Assembly: GCA_947462685.1 (NCBI GenBank)
Contig: CANHPL010000025.1
Span: 1 to 37,618, forward strand
Reading direction: 5' to 3'
From: Burkholderiaceae bacterium
GTDB taxonomy: Bacteria; Pseudomonadota; Gammaproteobacteria; Burkholderiales; Burkholderiaceae
Length of the DNA stretch: 37,618 nt
Shown in pieces: positions 1 to 8,104 of this stretch. Each line of letters starts with the position of its first letter. Position 1 is the stretch's first letter. The notes beneath the pieces are model-generated. The model saw only the letters and a list, made by a program, of their open reading frames with translations, had not been told where the DNA came from and did no database searches. The translations under genes and the position numbers were made by a program.

Positions 1-382
<382 letters not shown>

Positions 383-540
383 AATATCTGTATGCCAATT
401 AAGGCATGTCGCTCACTCAAAGAAATGACTCATTTATTTCTATTTGAATCAATTTACTGTTTAAGTGAGTACTACTTTATTTCATTGTCCAAAAGGACTA
501 AATGCTTTCAGGTAGTACCCACAATTATCGGTTGACTAAT

Positions 541-553
541 TTTTAAAGAGTGG
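541..553 (-). promoter_or_regulatory. boxA-like antitermination element in the rRNA leader
   Basis: On the minus strand this reads CCACTCTTTAAAA, close to the rrn boxA core CTCTTTAA. It lies between the rRNA promoter and the 16S 5' end, where the NusB/NusE antitermination element is expected. The rest of the 383-593 leader is AT-rich and shows no gene. It contains a short inverted repeat (CTCACT at 412-417 with AGTGAG at 464-469) that could fold in the precursor RNA. Confidence 0.6.
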
Positions 554-593
554 CTGTTTGTTAATAATTAAAAACATTCAGCGAAGAAGTGAG

Positions 594-622
594 ACTATGA
601 CAGATATATTTTCCCTTGTCAA
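594..622 (-). promoter_or_regulatory. Sigma70-type rRNA operon promoter
   Basis: On the minus strand there is a perfect -35 TTGACA (complement of 617-622), a 17-base spacer and a -10 CATAGT (complement of 594-599). The predicted start of transcription is near 586, about 205 nt upstream of the mature 16S end. A very AT-rich stretch at 623-670 lies directly upstream of the -35, as expected for an UP element. The facing GNAT gene starts at 796, so 383-795 holds the rRNA leader, this promoter and the upstream region of the GNAT gene. Confidence 0.7.
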
Positions 623-795
623 CACCTGTTCTAAAAAAATCCTCTTTTTTGTTAAATATTTATAAAAACATCAATTTGACTCATTATTTCTCTTCTATTT
701 GTAGGAATAAACTCTAAATCATTAAGGGTTTACCCTAATTATTTTTAACTCTTCGTTTAAACTATAAATTATTTATCTTAATTCGGAAGATTGAT

Positions 796-1401
796 ATGCC
801 CGCAAGCGACAATTTTCAAACTTTAACAACATTTATTCAAGTCTTGGAGTTAAACAGATCTCATTTGGAAATAATGCGAAACCATCTCCTGTCCTTAGGC
901 GAAAATGACCGTTGGCTTCGTTACGGCATTCACGCAACTGACTTGTTTATTAACTCCTATGTAGACTCTTTTAATTTTTCTAGGGATTGTTTTTTGGGCG
1001 TTATTGATAGTTCTTTAAGAATTATTGGATTGGCACATTTGGCCTACGGGCAAGGTTTACACGGTCAAGAACACTCTGCTGAATTTGGTGTATCGGTTTC
1101 AGATCATGGTCGGGGTTTTGGTGTTGGAACTGCCCTGTTTAAAAGATCTGCAATGCATGCGAGAAATACGAATATTAGTGTGCTTTACGTTCACTGCTTA
1201 TCAAACAATTCGGCAATGATGCACATTGCCCGTAAGGCCGGTATGTCGGTTGAGTACTCTTTCGGAGAGGCAGATGCATATTTGAGACTTCAACCCGGCA
1301 ATTCGCAAAGCATACTTGTCGAAGCTATTCAAGATCAGTCTGCAATCATTGACTATTCCATCAAGAAGGGCTTTAAAATGGCCTTCTCAATAACAAATTA
1401 A
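796..1401 (+). CDS. GNAT-family N-acetyltransferase
   Basis: A 201-residue protein with a GNAT fold. Residues ~95-155 contain the acetyl-CoA binding motif A loop RGFGVG (106-111), preceded by a beta-strand (EFGVSVSD) and followed by the helix and motif B-like segment (NNSAMMHIARKAGM, ~137-150). Members of this superfamily move the acetyl group of acetyl-CoA to an amine; the substrate cannot be read from the sequence. The N-terminal ~65 residues and the C-terminal ~35 match nothing I recognise. The ATG at 796 has a weak purine-rich GGAAGA upstream. It stands alone, divergent from the rRNA promoter and convergent with the cytochrome c gene ending at 1424. Confidence 0.85.
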   Translation: MPASDNFQTLTTFIQVLELNRSHLEIMRNHLLSLGENDRWLRYGIHATDLFINSYVDSFNFSRDCFLGVIDSSLRIIGLAHLAYGQGLHGQEHSAEFGVSVSDHGRGFGVGTALFKRSAMHARNTNISVLYVHCLSNNSAMMHIARKAGMSVEYSFGEADAYLRLQPGNSQSILVEAIQDQSAIIDYSIKKGFKMAFSITN

Positions 1402-1423
1402 TTTTGGATGGCTTACTTACACA

Positions 1424-1780
1424 TCAGTGATTAAGCACCCACCGAGTGATTTTTTCTAAATCGGCGTCACTGATATTTTTGTTTGCTGGCATTGCTACAA
1501 CCCCCCAGACTCCTGAGCCTCCATTTTTTACTCTAAATGTTAGATATTCTTGGGCCGTTGGTATCTGTCGATATTTTTCAGCAATATCGCGAAACGCAGG
1601 GCCTATAATTTTTTTTGTTTCTGAATGGCAACTTAAACAACCATATTTTTTAGCAAGTCTTTGTGCAACTGGCGCCACCTCTTCAGCATAAGTAATCGGT
1701 GAGGAAAATCCTACGACCCATGCGATGCATATTATCCGAGTGTATTTATGGTTGTGTTTGAGTCGATGTATTGGTAGCAT
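1424..1780 (-). CDS. Periplasmic c-type cytochrome (class I, c551-like)
   Basis: A 118-residue protein with a signal peptide (~1-32, charged start then hydrophobic segment ending near TYA-EE). It has one heme site CLSCH (C48, C51, H52) and a probable distal ligand M97 in VAMPAN, preceded by a GGSGVWG turn. The layout Cys-x2-CysHis ... GP ... MP ... terminal W helix fits cytochrome c551/c552-type electron carriers of the periplasm. The only in-frame ATG places the start 35 nt inside the end of the upstream BON-domain gene, so translation may be coupled. No strong ribosome binding site is visible. It is the last gene of the 3007-1424 minus-strand cluster. Confidence 0.85.
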   Translation of the reverse strand: MLPIHRLKHNHKYTRIICIAWVVGFSSPITYAEEVAPVAQRLAKKYGCLSCHSETKKIIGPAFRDIAEKYRQIPTAQEYLTFRVKNGGSGVWGVVAMPANKNISDADLEKITRWVLNH

Positions 1781-2402
1781 TTACTAATTTTTTCTTTTCT
1801 TCTTCAGTAATAATGTCAAATAACTTAACAACTTGTTTGATACTGCCACTACTTTTGCTCGTTACGGTGGCGGCAGCTTTCGCTTCCAGCTCGGTTGTAA
1901 TTCCCATTAAATAAACACTTCCAGCTTCTACTATAATTTTTATTGAGTTAGCTGGCACATCATTTGTAGTTACTAATTTTGCTTTTATTAAAGTAAATAA
2001 TGAGCTATCTGATAACCTTGATCCTGTAGAACTTGGGATACCAATTTGTATTTCGTTAATAATATTTTTCACATTTTTTACTTGCAAAATTGAATTTTGA
2101 ATCTGATCTTTTAACTGTTGCGATGTAGCTTCACCGGTTAAAACGACTTTTTGATTAAATACATTCACACTAACGTGAACATTATCTTGAAATTTTTTGG
2201 AAATTATTGCATCCGCTTCAAGTTGTATACCTCTATCTAACGTTACGACACCAATAGGTCGTCTGTCGCCTAATATTAAGGCTGTTTCAGCAACCCCCCC
2301 AATAATTAATGCTATACATCCCGTTAAATTGGTGATCAGAAATGTTATCACTATTAGTTGCGCTAAATTTTTAATTGTTTTATTTGTTTTATTCGTTTTC
2401 AT
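1746..2402 (-). CDS. dolP: DolP-like outer-membrane lipoprotein with two BON domains
   Basis: A 218-residue lipoprotein. The N-terminus carries a signal segment with lipobox LTGC (C29 is the expected lipidated cysteine). Two BON domains follow, at ~56-122 and ~131-198, each with the conserved pattern of a short helix and a VxLxGxV-type strand (KVVLTGEA; SVYLMGIT). This matches DolP (YraP), a factor for outer-membrane integrity that binds anionic phospholipid. In enterobacteria dolP lies just downstream of diaA and near rsmI; the same neighbours occur here (diaA-like stop 2 nt upstream, rsmI divergent), which supports the assignment. The yraN gene of that cluster is absent. The C-terminus is Thr/Gln rich. 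Confidence 0.85.
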   Translation of the reverse strand: MKTNKTNKTIKNLAQLIVITFLITNLTGCIALIIGGVAETALILGDRRPIGVVTLDRGIQLEADAIISKKFQDNVHVSVNVFNQKVVLTGEATSQQLKDQIQNSILQVKNVKNIINEIQIGIPSSTGSRLSDSSLFTLIKAKLVTTNDVPANSIKIIVEAGSVYLMGITTELEAKAAATVTSKSSGSIKQVVKLFDIITEEEKKKLVNATNTSTQTQP

Positions 2403-2404
2403 GT

Positions 2405-3022
<618 letters not shown>

Positions 3023-3086
3023 CTAAAGGATATAAGCTTAAACTGTTATATCGCAACTCTTCTATTCATTACCCCATCTCTATATT

Positions 3087-4004
3087 ATGGATCAAACATT
3101 TTTTTTAGACCAACAAAATATGCCCAATAGCTCACTTTACATTGTGAGTACTCCTATTGGTAATTTGGGTGATATTACTTATCGTGCTGCGCATATTTTA
3201 CGATCTGTAGACGGAATTGCTTGTGAGGATACGCGTCACACTTCCCACCTACTGCAGTCTTTGGGGATACATAAGCCTTTAATGGCAATCCACGAGCATA
3301 ATGAAAATGCGGCGGCAAGTTCATTAATCAATCATCTTCAAATGGGCGAACGCTGGGCCTATGTTTGTGATGCCGGCACACCGAGTATTTCTGATCCAGG
3401 CGCACGCTTAGTTCATGAAGTTCGACTCGCAGGCTATCAAATACTTCCCATCCCAGGACCGAGCGCGATCACTACTTTGCTTTCCGTTGCAGGTCAATTA
3501 ACCCATAGTCGTCATGGGGAATTTCAATTTTTAGGTTTTTTGCCCCTAAAAGGAAAAGACCGCTCGGATATTTTTGACTTTATTAATAAAAGCTTGCCGG
3601 CTACTATTTTCTATGAGTCTCCACAAAGAATAAAAAATACTTTAAACGACTTACTGTTGTCTATAAATGACCATTCAAGATCCCTAGTCATTGGTCGAGA
3701 ATTAACCAAGAAGTTTGAAACCATCTCCTATTTATCACTTCTAGATCTTCCATTGTGGTTAGGTTCTCACCTAGAAGAGCGCGGAGAGTTTTGTATCATT
3801 TTAGGAGGTGCAAATCCCACCCCTTTCCAGTCGGGATTAACAACAAATGACTCTATTGTTAACCTTTCTAAACTTTCTGAAGTTTTATCTTCTTATATAG
3901 GTAGCAAACAAATTGCTGAAGTTTTTTCTAAAGCACAATTAATGTCAAAAAATGACGCCTATGAATTAGCCCTCAAGACAAAAAACCCGTCAAAAGACGG
4001 GTAA
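3087..4004 (+). CDS. rsmI: 16S rRNA (cytidine1402-2'-O)-methyltransferase RsmI
   Basis: RsmI uses S-adenosylmethionine to 2'-O-methylate C1402 in the decoding centre of 16S rRNA. The tetrapyrrole-methylase fold begins with LYIVSTPIGNLGDITYRA. It continues with ACEDTRHTSHLL, CDAGTPSISDPGARLV and PIPGPSAITTLLSVAG, and the C-terminal part has FYESPQRI and GRELTKKFE; all are RsmI signatures. As annotated it is 305 residues. A second ATG at 3120 (residue 12, MPNSSLYIV) gives the start usual for the family. Neither ATG has a clear ribosome binding site, so the start is uncertain. The gene is divergent from diaA. Its last codons form part of a terminator hairpin. Confidence 0.93.
   Translation: MDQTFFLDQQNMPNSSLYIVSTPIGNLGDITYRAAHILRSVDGIACEDTRHTSHLLQSLGIHKPLMAIHEHNENAAASSLINHLQMGERWAYVCDAGTPSISDPGARLVHEVRLAGYQILPIPGPSAITTLLSVAGQLTHSRHGEFQFLGFLPLKGKDRSDIFDFINKSLPATIFYESPQRIKNTLNDLLLSINDHSRSLVIGRELTKKFETISYLSLLDLPLWLGSHLEERGEFCIILGGANPTPFQSGLTTNDSIVNLSKLSEVLSSYIGSKQIAEVFSKAQLMSKNDAYELALKTKNPSKDG
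3985..4002. terminator. Bidirectional rho-independent terminator overlapping the end of rsmI
   Basis: ACCCGTC (3985-3991), loop AAAA, GACGGGT (3996-4002) make a perfect 7-base stem. On the plus strand it is followed by a T-rich run (4006-4018). On the minus strand it is followed by TTTTTGTCTT. The right arm includes the first base of the rsmI stop codon (4002-4004). It should end both rsmI and the convergent cytochrome c gene, whose stop is only 5 bases away. Confidence 0.85.
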
Positions 4005-4006
4005 GT

Positions 4007-4531
4007 TTATTTTTTTTCTGTTCCAGTATCTTTTACGGGCGGTGGTTCTTTGGGCTCTTTTAACTTTCCGCCAGAAGCATTTACCATGTAAACAACAGCT
4101 CGCGCAATTTCGTAATCGCTGACATCATCAGGCGCTGCACCCCCCCTAGCCGGCATTGCATTTTTACCTTTAATCGCTGATGAAACTAAATAATCATATC
4201 CTTTAGAAACCCTTGCGGTCCATGCGGCGGCATCTTCAAATTTAGGTGCTCCGGCTGCGCCTGATGTGTGGCAAGAGGCGCATACGCTTTTGTATACCCC
4301 TTCTCCTGTTTTAATAGCCTTAGGTGCGGTTGAATCGACAAAATTCAGGTTTGCGACTGGTTTAATAATTTTTAAAGTTGACTCCGTGTTCGGTACAGAG
4401 GAATGTTTTGTTCTACTATCTGCATATATTAATAACAAAAGTATCACAATAAGAGGTATGAAAAATGCTGCGAATATCACAGTAATTAACTGTTTCGGGT
4501 TTTTTATCATGCTGCCATGTTGTTCGCTCAT
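4007..4531 (-). CDS. Membrane-anchored c-type cytochrome (c5-like)
   Basis: A 174-residue protein with an uncleaved-looking N-terminal membrane helix (~14-37), a linker of ~40 residues and a single class I heme domain. The heme site is CASCH (C84, C87, H88) and the distal Met is M126 in AMPARGG. The motif arrangement (GEGVYKSVCASCH, GAPKFED, AMPARGG, YMVNASGG) fits the cytochrome c5 family, which shuttles electrons to terminal oxidases at the periplasmic face. The C-terminal ~20 residues are Pro/Lys rich. The ATG has a GAAGGAA site 7 nt upstream. It is monocistronic and convergent with rsmI. Confidence 0.88.
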   Translation of the reverse strand: MSEQHGSMIKNPKQLITVIFAAFFIPLIVILLLLIYADSRTKHSSVPNTESTLKIIKPVANLNFVDSTAPKAIKTGEGVYKSVCASCHTSGAAGAPKFEDAAAWTARVSKGYDYLVSSAIKGKNAMPARGGAAPDDVSDYEIARAVVYMVNASGGKLKEPKEPPPVKDTGTEKK

Positions 4532-4701
4532 TATTTTTCCTTCAATTTTGAATTTATTTAGTATCTTATATACAAATTATAGCTACTCGACATAACATTT
4601 TATTTACACGCGCGTTAACCTGAGTAGAATCATCTTGTTTCAGCAATAATATTTCTTCTTTTCATTCTTTTGATTAATTTGTATTGCCAGTCTTTATTAG
4701 T

Positions 4702-4777
4702 GCGCCCGTAGCTCAGTGGATAGAGTATTGGCCTCCGAAGCCAAGGGTCGCAGGTTCGATTCCTGCCGGGCGCACCA
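4702..4777 (+). tRNA. tRNA-Arg (anticodon CCG)
   Basis: A full 76-nt cloverleaf with encoded CCA. The acceptor stem is GCGCCCG (4702-4708) with CGGGCGC (4767-4773), discriminator A, then CCA at 4775-4777. The anticodon stem TTGGC/GCCAA encloses the loop CTCCGAA, giving anticodon CCG, which reads CGG codons. The T arm is present with GGTTCGATTCC. A terminator follows at 4802-4832. The 170 bases before it (4532-4701) hold no gene. No convincing promoter was identified there, although one must exist. Confidence 0.97.
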
Positions 4778-4801
4778 CAAAATGATGTAATTTAAGGCAA
4801 T

Positions 4802-4832
4802 AAAAAAGCACGGTGTAAAACGATGCTTTTTT
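4802..4832. terminator. Bidirectional terminator between tRNA-Arg and the OmpA gene
   Basis: AAAAAAGCA (4802-4810) and TGCTTTTTT (4824-4832) are perfect inverted arms around a 13-base interior. Each strand ends in a run of T, so the element can terminate the tRNA on the plus strand and the OmpA-family gene on the minus strand. Confidence 0.7.
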
Positions 4833-4846
4833 CAACCTCATCAGTA

Positions 4847-5539
4847 TTATTTGGCGGCTTGTTTTGCGAAGCCATTAAATTTAACCTCTACACGGCGGTT
4901 TGGAGCTTCACAAACTGTGCGTGACACTGGGCGGCCATTAACTTTCATACCATTACAAGTAGATGGATTTACTACATAATTTGTAGAGCCATATCCTTCG
5001 TAAGATATTTTAGATGGTGGAACACCTTTAGAGGCCAAGTAATCATTAACGCTTTTAGCGCGGTTTTTAGATAGAGGTAAATTTAATGTATCTTTACCTT
5101 GTGAGTCTGTATAACCACTAATGACTAATTTATCTAGCTCGTAGCTTGCTAATTTAACGATAGCAGCATCAAGAATTTGTTTTCCTTTTGGTGTAATAAC
5201 TGCAGAACCTAGTTCATATGCGCCATCTGCACCTAAAGTAAACCCACCCGAAATTGGTTGTTTAGTTTGGACATCTTGTGGTTTTAGTTGAGCAGATGGT
5301 TGAGTAACTACTTTTGCTGGGGCACCGTCACAGAGTGTATTTGCAGTTGCAGGTGTCCAAAAGTTATCTCTCCAACAAAGTTCATCAGTACCATTTTTCC
5401 AAACATAACCATTTGCTGCACCGCTCCAGTTATCGTTCGCCGGGGTTTTATTAACTTCATATGCAATTGGAGCAGCTTGTGATGTAGCTATGAATGAGGC
5501 AAGGGCGAAAGCCGCACTAAATTTACCAAAATTGTTCAT
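4847..5539 (-). CDS. ompA: OmpA-family outer-membrane protein
   Basis: A 230-residue protein. A signal peptide (~1-22, SQA-AP cleavage) is followed by a short region with WKNGTDELCWRDNFWTPATA and a second Cys in LCDG, a pattern seen in compact betaproteobacterial OmpA proteins. The C-terminal OmpA/MotB peptidoglycan-binding domain covers ~100-222 and contains VISGYTDSQG, LSKNRAKSVNDYL and the closing NRRVEV. The long N-terminal eight-stranded barrel of E. coli OmpA is not obvious. The likely role is tethering the outer membrane to the cell wall. The ATG has a strong AGGAGA site. It is divergent from the desaturase and ends at the shared terminator. Strong expression is likely but inferred. 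Confidence 0.88.
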   Translation of the reverse strand: MNNFGKFSAAFALASFIATSQAAPIAYEVNKTPANDNWSGAANGYVWKNGTDELCWRDNFWTPATANTLCDGAPAKVVTQPSAQLKPQDVQTKQPISGGFTLGADGAYELGSAVITPKGKQILDAAIVKLASYELDKLVISGYTDSQGKDTLNLPLSKNRAKSVNDYLASKGVPPSKISYEGYGSTNYVVNPSTCNGMKVNGRPVSRTVCEAPNRRVEVKFNGFAKQAAK

Positions 5540-5824
5540 GCGAATTCTCCTAAATTTATAAAATAATATGCTTTAAAGACTTTAAAATAAAATATACAAA
5601 CAATTACATATTAATAATCTGTATTAAATTTTGTTTTTTAAATAATATAGTTCTATCTTTACCCTTTCATATTGTTGCAGGTATACAACATTTTTAAAAC
5701 GCTTGAGCAGTTGTTTTCTTTTATTTACTGTATTTTTGAGGATTAATGTATTGTTTTGATCCGTGTAAATACGCTTAATCTAAAAGATAGATAAAATGTT
5801 GTTCAATACAAAATCTTTTTAAAT
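5540..5824. other. AT-rich divergent intergenic region (OmpA gene / desaturase)
   Basis: This 285-base region has no coding potential that I can support. It must hold the promoters of the OmpA-family gene (leftward) and the desaturase (rightward), but no -35/-10 pair with good spacing stands out because the sequence is nearly all A and T. A small hairpin-like repeat (TGTTG ... CAACA, near 5673-5692) might be an operator. No ribosome binding site precedes the desaturase ATG. Confidence 0.5.
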
Positions 5825-6940
5825 ATGACCACACAATTAAATACTTCTATCGCTGATATTAAGCCCATACCAGAGGGTTTGCCTATTCCTAATCGCAAGG
5901 TAATTCGTAGTTGGATCGAGCCCTTTGCTGAAAAACAAACATTAAAAGCAATCCTATTGCTTGTTGGTGATATTGTTATTTGGCTAGCATTAATTGCTGG
6001 TGTTGTTTTCATTGAAAATCTATTTATTAAAATTCTCTTGGGCAACATTGCAGGATTTTGGATTGGCCGGCTATTTATTCTTGGTCATGACGCCTGCCAT
6101 CAAAGCTTTACACCTCATCGAGAATTAAACAAGCTTCTCGGGCGTATTGCCTTTTTACCCTCTTTGACCCCCTATAGTCTTTGGGAGGTTGGTCATAATG
6201 TGGTTCATCACGGTCAAACCAATTTAAAAGGTTTTGACTTCGTTTGGGCGCCCCCAAGTTTAGATGACTTTAGGTCGATGCCGGTTTGGCGTCAAAATCT
6301 TGAACGCATTTATCGAAGCGGATGGGGGCCTGCGCTTTACTACATGCTTGAAATTTGGTGGAACAAAATGTACTTTCCTAACAAAAAAAACATGCCGTCA
6401 ACACGTAAAGTATTTTTAAAAGATAACTTGTTGGTTTCTGCTTTTGGTGTTTTATGGCTAGGGACTTTAGTTTATGCAGCTTTAATGACCAATCAATCTA
6501 TTATCGGTTTACTAATCTGTGGCTTTTTAATCCCATTTGTTTTTTGGAACGGTATGATTGGATGGGTCGTATATGTTCACCATACGCATACAAGCGTTTC
6601 TTGGTATGACAATAAATCTGAATGGTTGAGGGCTCAACCATTTGTTTCCACAACAGTTCACCTCACATTTAAATATCATTTTGGAATGTTAATGCATCAC
6701 ATTATGGAACACACGGCTCACCACGTCGACATGGGTGTACCACTTTACCAATTATCAAATGCACAAAATAAGTTAGAGGAAGTTTTACCGGGAAGAATCA
6801 TCAAGCAGCCATTTTCTTGGTCTTGGTATTTTGACACCGCTAAGCTTTGTAAGCTTTATGACTTTAACAATAAGGTTTGGTTAGATTTTCAAGGTAATAA
6901 AACTGCTGAATCTATAAAAGTAGTTCTCAGCCCGCAATAA
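5825..6940 (+). CDS. Membrane fatty acid desaturase
   Basis: A 371-residue integral-membrane di-iron desaturase. The three histidine boxes are HDACH (H88, H92), HNVVHH (H124, H128, H129) and HIMEHTAHH (H292 to H300). An extra HHTH (252-255) follows the fourth hydrophobic segment. Hydrophobic stretches at ~42-75, ~203-222 and ~226-250 surround the boxes. The family uses O2 and electrons from ferredoxin or cytochrome b5-like donors to place a double bond in acyl chains, helping membrane fluidity in the cold. Regioselectivity cannot be told from sequence alone. No Shine-Dalgarno is visible before the ATG. It is divergent from the OmpA gene. Confidence 0.9.
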   Translation: MTTQLNTSIADIKPIPEGLPIPNRKVIRSWIEPFAEKQTLKAILLLVGDIVIWLALIAGVVFIENLFIKILLGNIAGFWIGRLFILGHDACHQSFTPHRELNKLLGRIAFLPSLTPYSLWEVGHNVVHHGQTNLKGFDFVWAPPSLDDFRSMPVWRQNLERIYRSGWGPALYYMLEIWWNKMYFPNKKNMPSTRKVFLKDNLLVSAFGVLWLGTLVYAALMTNQSIIGLLICGFLIPFVFWNGMIGWVVYVHHTHTSVSWYDNKSEWLRAQPFVSTTVHLTFKYHFGMLMHHIMEHTAHHVDMGVPLYQLSNAQNKLEEVLPGRIIKQPFSWSWYFDTAKLCKLYDFNNKVWLDFQGNKTAESIKVVLSPQ

Positions 6941-6995
6941 AGGTCTTATTTTAAAATTGAGTTAAAATAGAGTTTTGTTGCATGGGCTGTAATAA

Positions 6996-7187
6996 ATGAC
7001 TACAAGTACAACAACCACTACTACAACTGAAACCACCAGTCAGTCACTCAAATTTTGTTCCTCTTGCAGTAGAGAGAAGCGGCTTGATGGTGGCACATGG
7101 ATCCCAACTAGTAATCGTAAACAGCGCTGGATATGCGCTAGTTGCCTTTATAACCGAACACACCGAACCGGCGCCATTAAGGCTTAA
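6996..7187 (+). CDS. Small zinc-ribbon-like protein with N-terminal threonine tract
   Basis: A 63-residue protein of unknown function. Residues 2-14 are almost all Thr (ACN codons, a simple-sequence tract). The body has two CxxC pairs, CSSC (21-24) and CASC (47-50), separated by 22 residues with basic and aromatic positions (SREKRLDGGTWIP, RKQRWIC). This spacing suits a single-zinc ribbon that could bind nucleic acid or protein. The tail is basic (NRTHRTGAIKA). It begins 55 nt after the desaturase stop without a clear ribosome binding site, and converges on the metallo-hydrolase gene 13 nt away. The Cys pattern and compact length argue that it is real. Confidence 0.65.
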   Translation: MTTSTTTTTTTETTSQSLKFCSSCSREKRLDGGTWIPTSNRKQRWICASCLYNRTHRTGAIKA

Positions 7188-7200
7188 TTTTTATCCACCA

Positions 7201-7842
7201 TCAATTGATTAGGAATGGGTTAGAAATCCTTTCTTGGCCAAAGGTTGACATCGGGCCATGCCCCGGGATAAATGCTATGTCGTCCCCCAACGGGAATAGT
7301 TTTTCTTTGATTGATTTGATCAAATCGTCGTGGTTACCTCTTGGAAAATCCGTTCTACCGATTGAACCCGAAAACAAGACATCGCCAACTACTGCAACTC
7401 TTGTTTTTTTATCTACAAAGACAACATGTCCGGGCGTATGTCCTGGGCAATGAATAACATCGAAACATTCGTCACCTACCCAAACTTGATCTCCATCGAC
7501 TAGCCAACGTTGAGGTATAAAAGACTGGCCCTCATGCTCAAAACCGAATTTTTTTGCTTGTTCAGGTAATAAATCTATCCAAAACTGATCATCGATATGA
7601 GGTCCAATAATATCAACGGATAGAGTAAGCGCTAACTCTTTGGCGGCTGAGCAATGATCTACATGGCCATGTGTGACTAGTATTTTTTCAACCGTTACAT
7701 TTAATATTTCAATTTGTTTACGAATAATCTCTAAATCACCACCAGGATCTATCACGGCTGCCTTTTTTGTAACATCACAGATTAATAATGAGCAATTTTG
7801 CTCAAAAGGGGTGACGGGTATTAATACAATTTTTAGTGGCAT
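7201..7842 (-). CDS. Metallo-beta-lactamase-fold hydrolase, glyoxalase II-like
   Basis: A 213-residue MBL-fold enzyme. Metal ligands are visible as THGHVDHC (57-64: H58, H60, D62, H63), HCPGHTPGH (131-139), D154 in VVGDVLF, and GHGP (194-197). The length and the GSIGRTD motif (159-165) resemble the YcbL/GloB2 type II glyoxalases, which cleave S-lactoylglutathione, rather than beta-lactamases. It is cytoplasmic, with no signal peptide. It stands alone, convergent with the zinc-ribbon gene and divergent from the gcv riboswitch. The natural substrate is inferred from family resemblance only. Confidence 0.88.
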   Translation of the reverse strand: MPLKIVLIPVTPFEQNCSLLICDVTKKAAVIDPGGDLEIIRKQIEILNVTVEKILVTHGHVDHCSAAKELALTLSVDIIGPHIDDQFWIDLLPEQAKKFGFEHEGQSFIPQRWLVDGDQVWVGDECFDVIHCPGHTPGHVVFVDKKTRVAVVGDVLFSGSIGRTDFPRGNHDDLIKSIKEKLFPLGDDIAFIPGHGPMSTFGQERISNPFLIN

Positions 7843-7921
7843 TAGATCATCATATCAAGGATTGTTATATCAAATATTTTTCGTTTTCAACATTTTGTTT
7901 TGCATTTTCAGTTAAAATTTA

Positions 7922-8085
7922 AATGTTGGTAGGAGAGAGTGTATTACACCGCCGAAGGCGCAATGCCCATAAACGCTCAGGCAAAAGGACTGTCAACATT
8001 AACACTCTGGAGAGCGGCATTTAATTGCCCACCGAAGGGGCTAACGCTGAACTTTTGCGTAATCTCTCAGGTATCAAGGACAGAG
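7922..8085 (+). promoter_or_regulatory. Tandem glycine riboswitch upstream of gcvT
   Basis: Two consecutive glycine aptamers. Aptamer 1 has a 7-bp P1 stem, AATGTTG (7922-7928) with CAACATT (7994-8000), and contains the conserved GGAGAG ... CCGCCGAAGGCG ... CTCAGGCAAAAGGAC core. Aptamer 2 has P1 CTCTG (8005-8009) with CAGAG (8081-8085) and the core GGAGAG ... CACCGAAGGGG ... CTCTCAGGTATCAAGGACAG. The two are joined by a 4-nt linker, as is typical. The 19 nt that follow contain a GAGGGCCCTC palindrome (8083-8092) and the gcvT ribosome binding site AGGA (8096-8099), so control is probably at translation start. Such riboswitches usually turn gcv genes on when glycine is high. Confidence 0.95.
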
Positions 8086-8104
8086 GGCCCTCATTAGGAT
8101 TCCT

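Noticed and set aside
1352..1385. AGAAGG ... CCTTCT repeat at the end of the GNAT gene as a terminator
   Set aside because: Only six pairs with a 12-base loop and no T tract after it.
4670..4698. TTGATT-17-TTTATT as the tRNA-Arg promoter
   Set aside because: Spacing is right but the predicted start would fall inside the tRNA, so the true promoter must be farther upstream.
5751..5781. Promoter for the desaturase (TTGTTT or TTGATC with TAATCT)
   Set aside because: Spacers of 19 or 14 bases and weak matches in very AT-rich DNA are not convincing.
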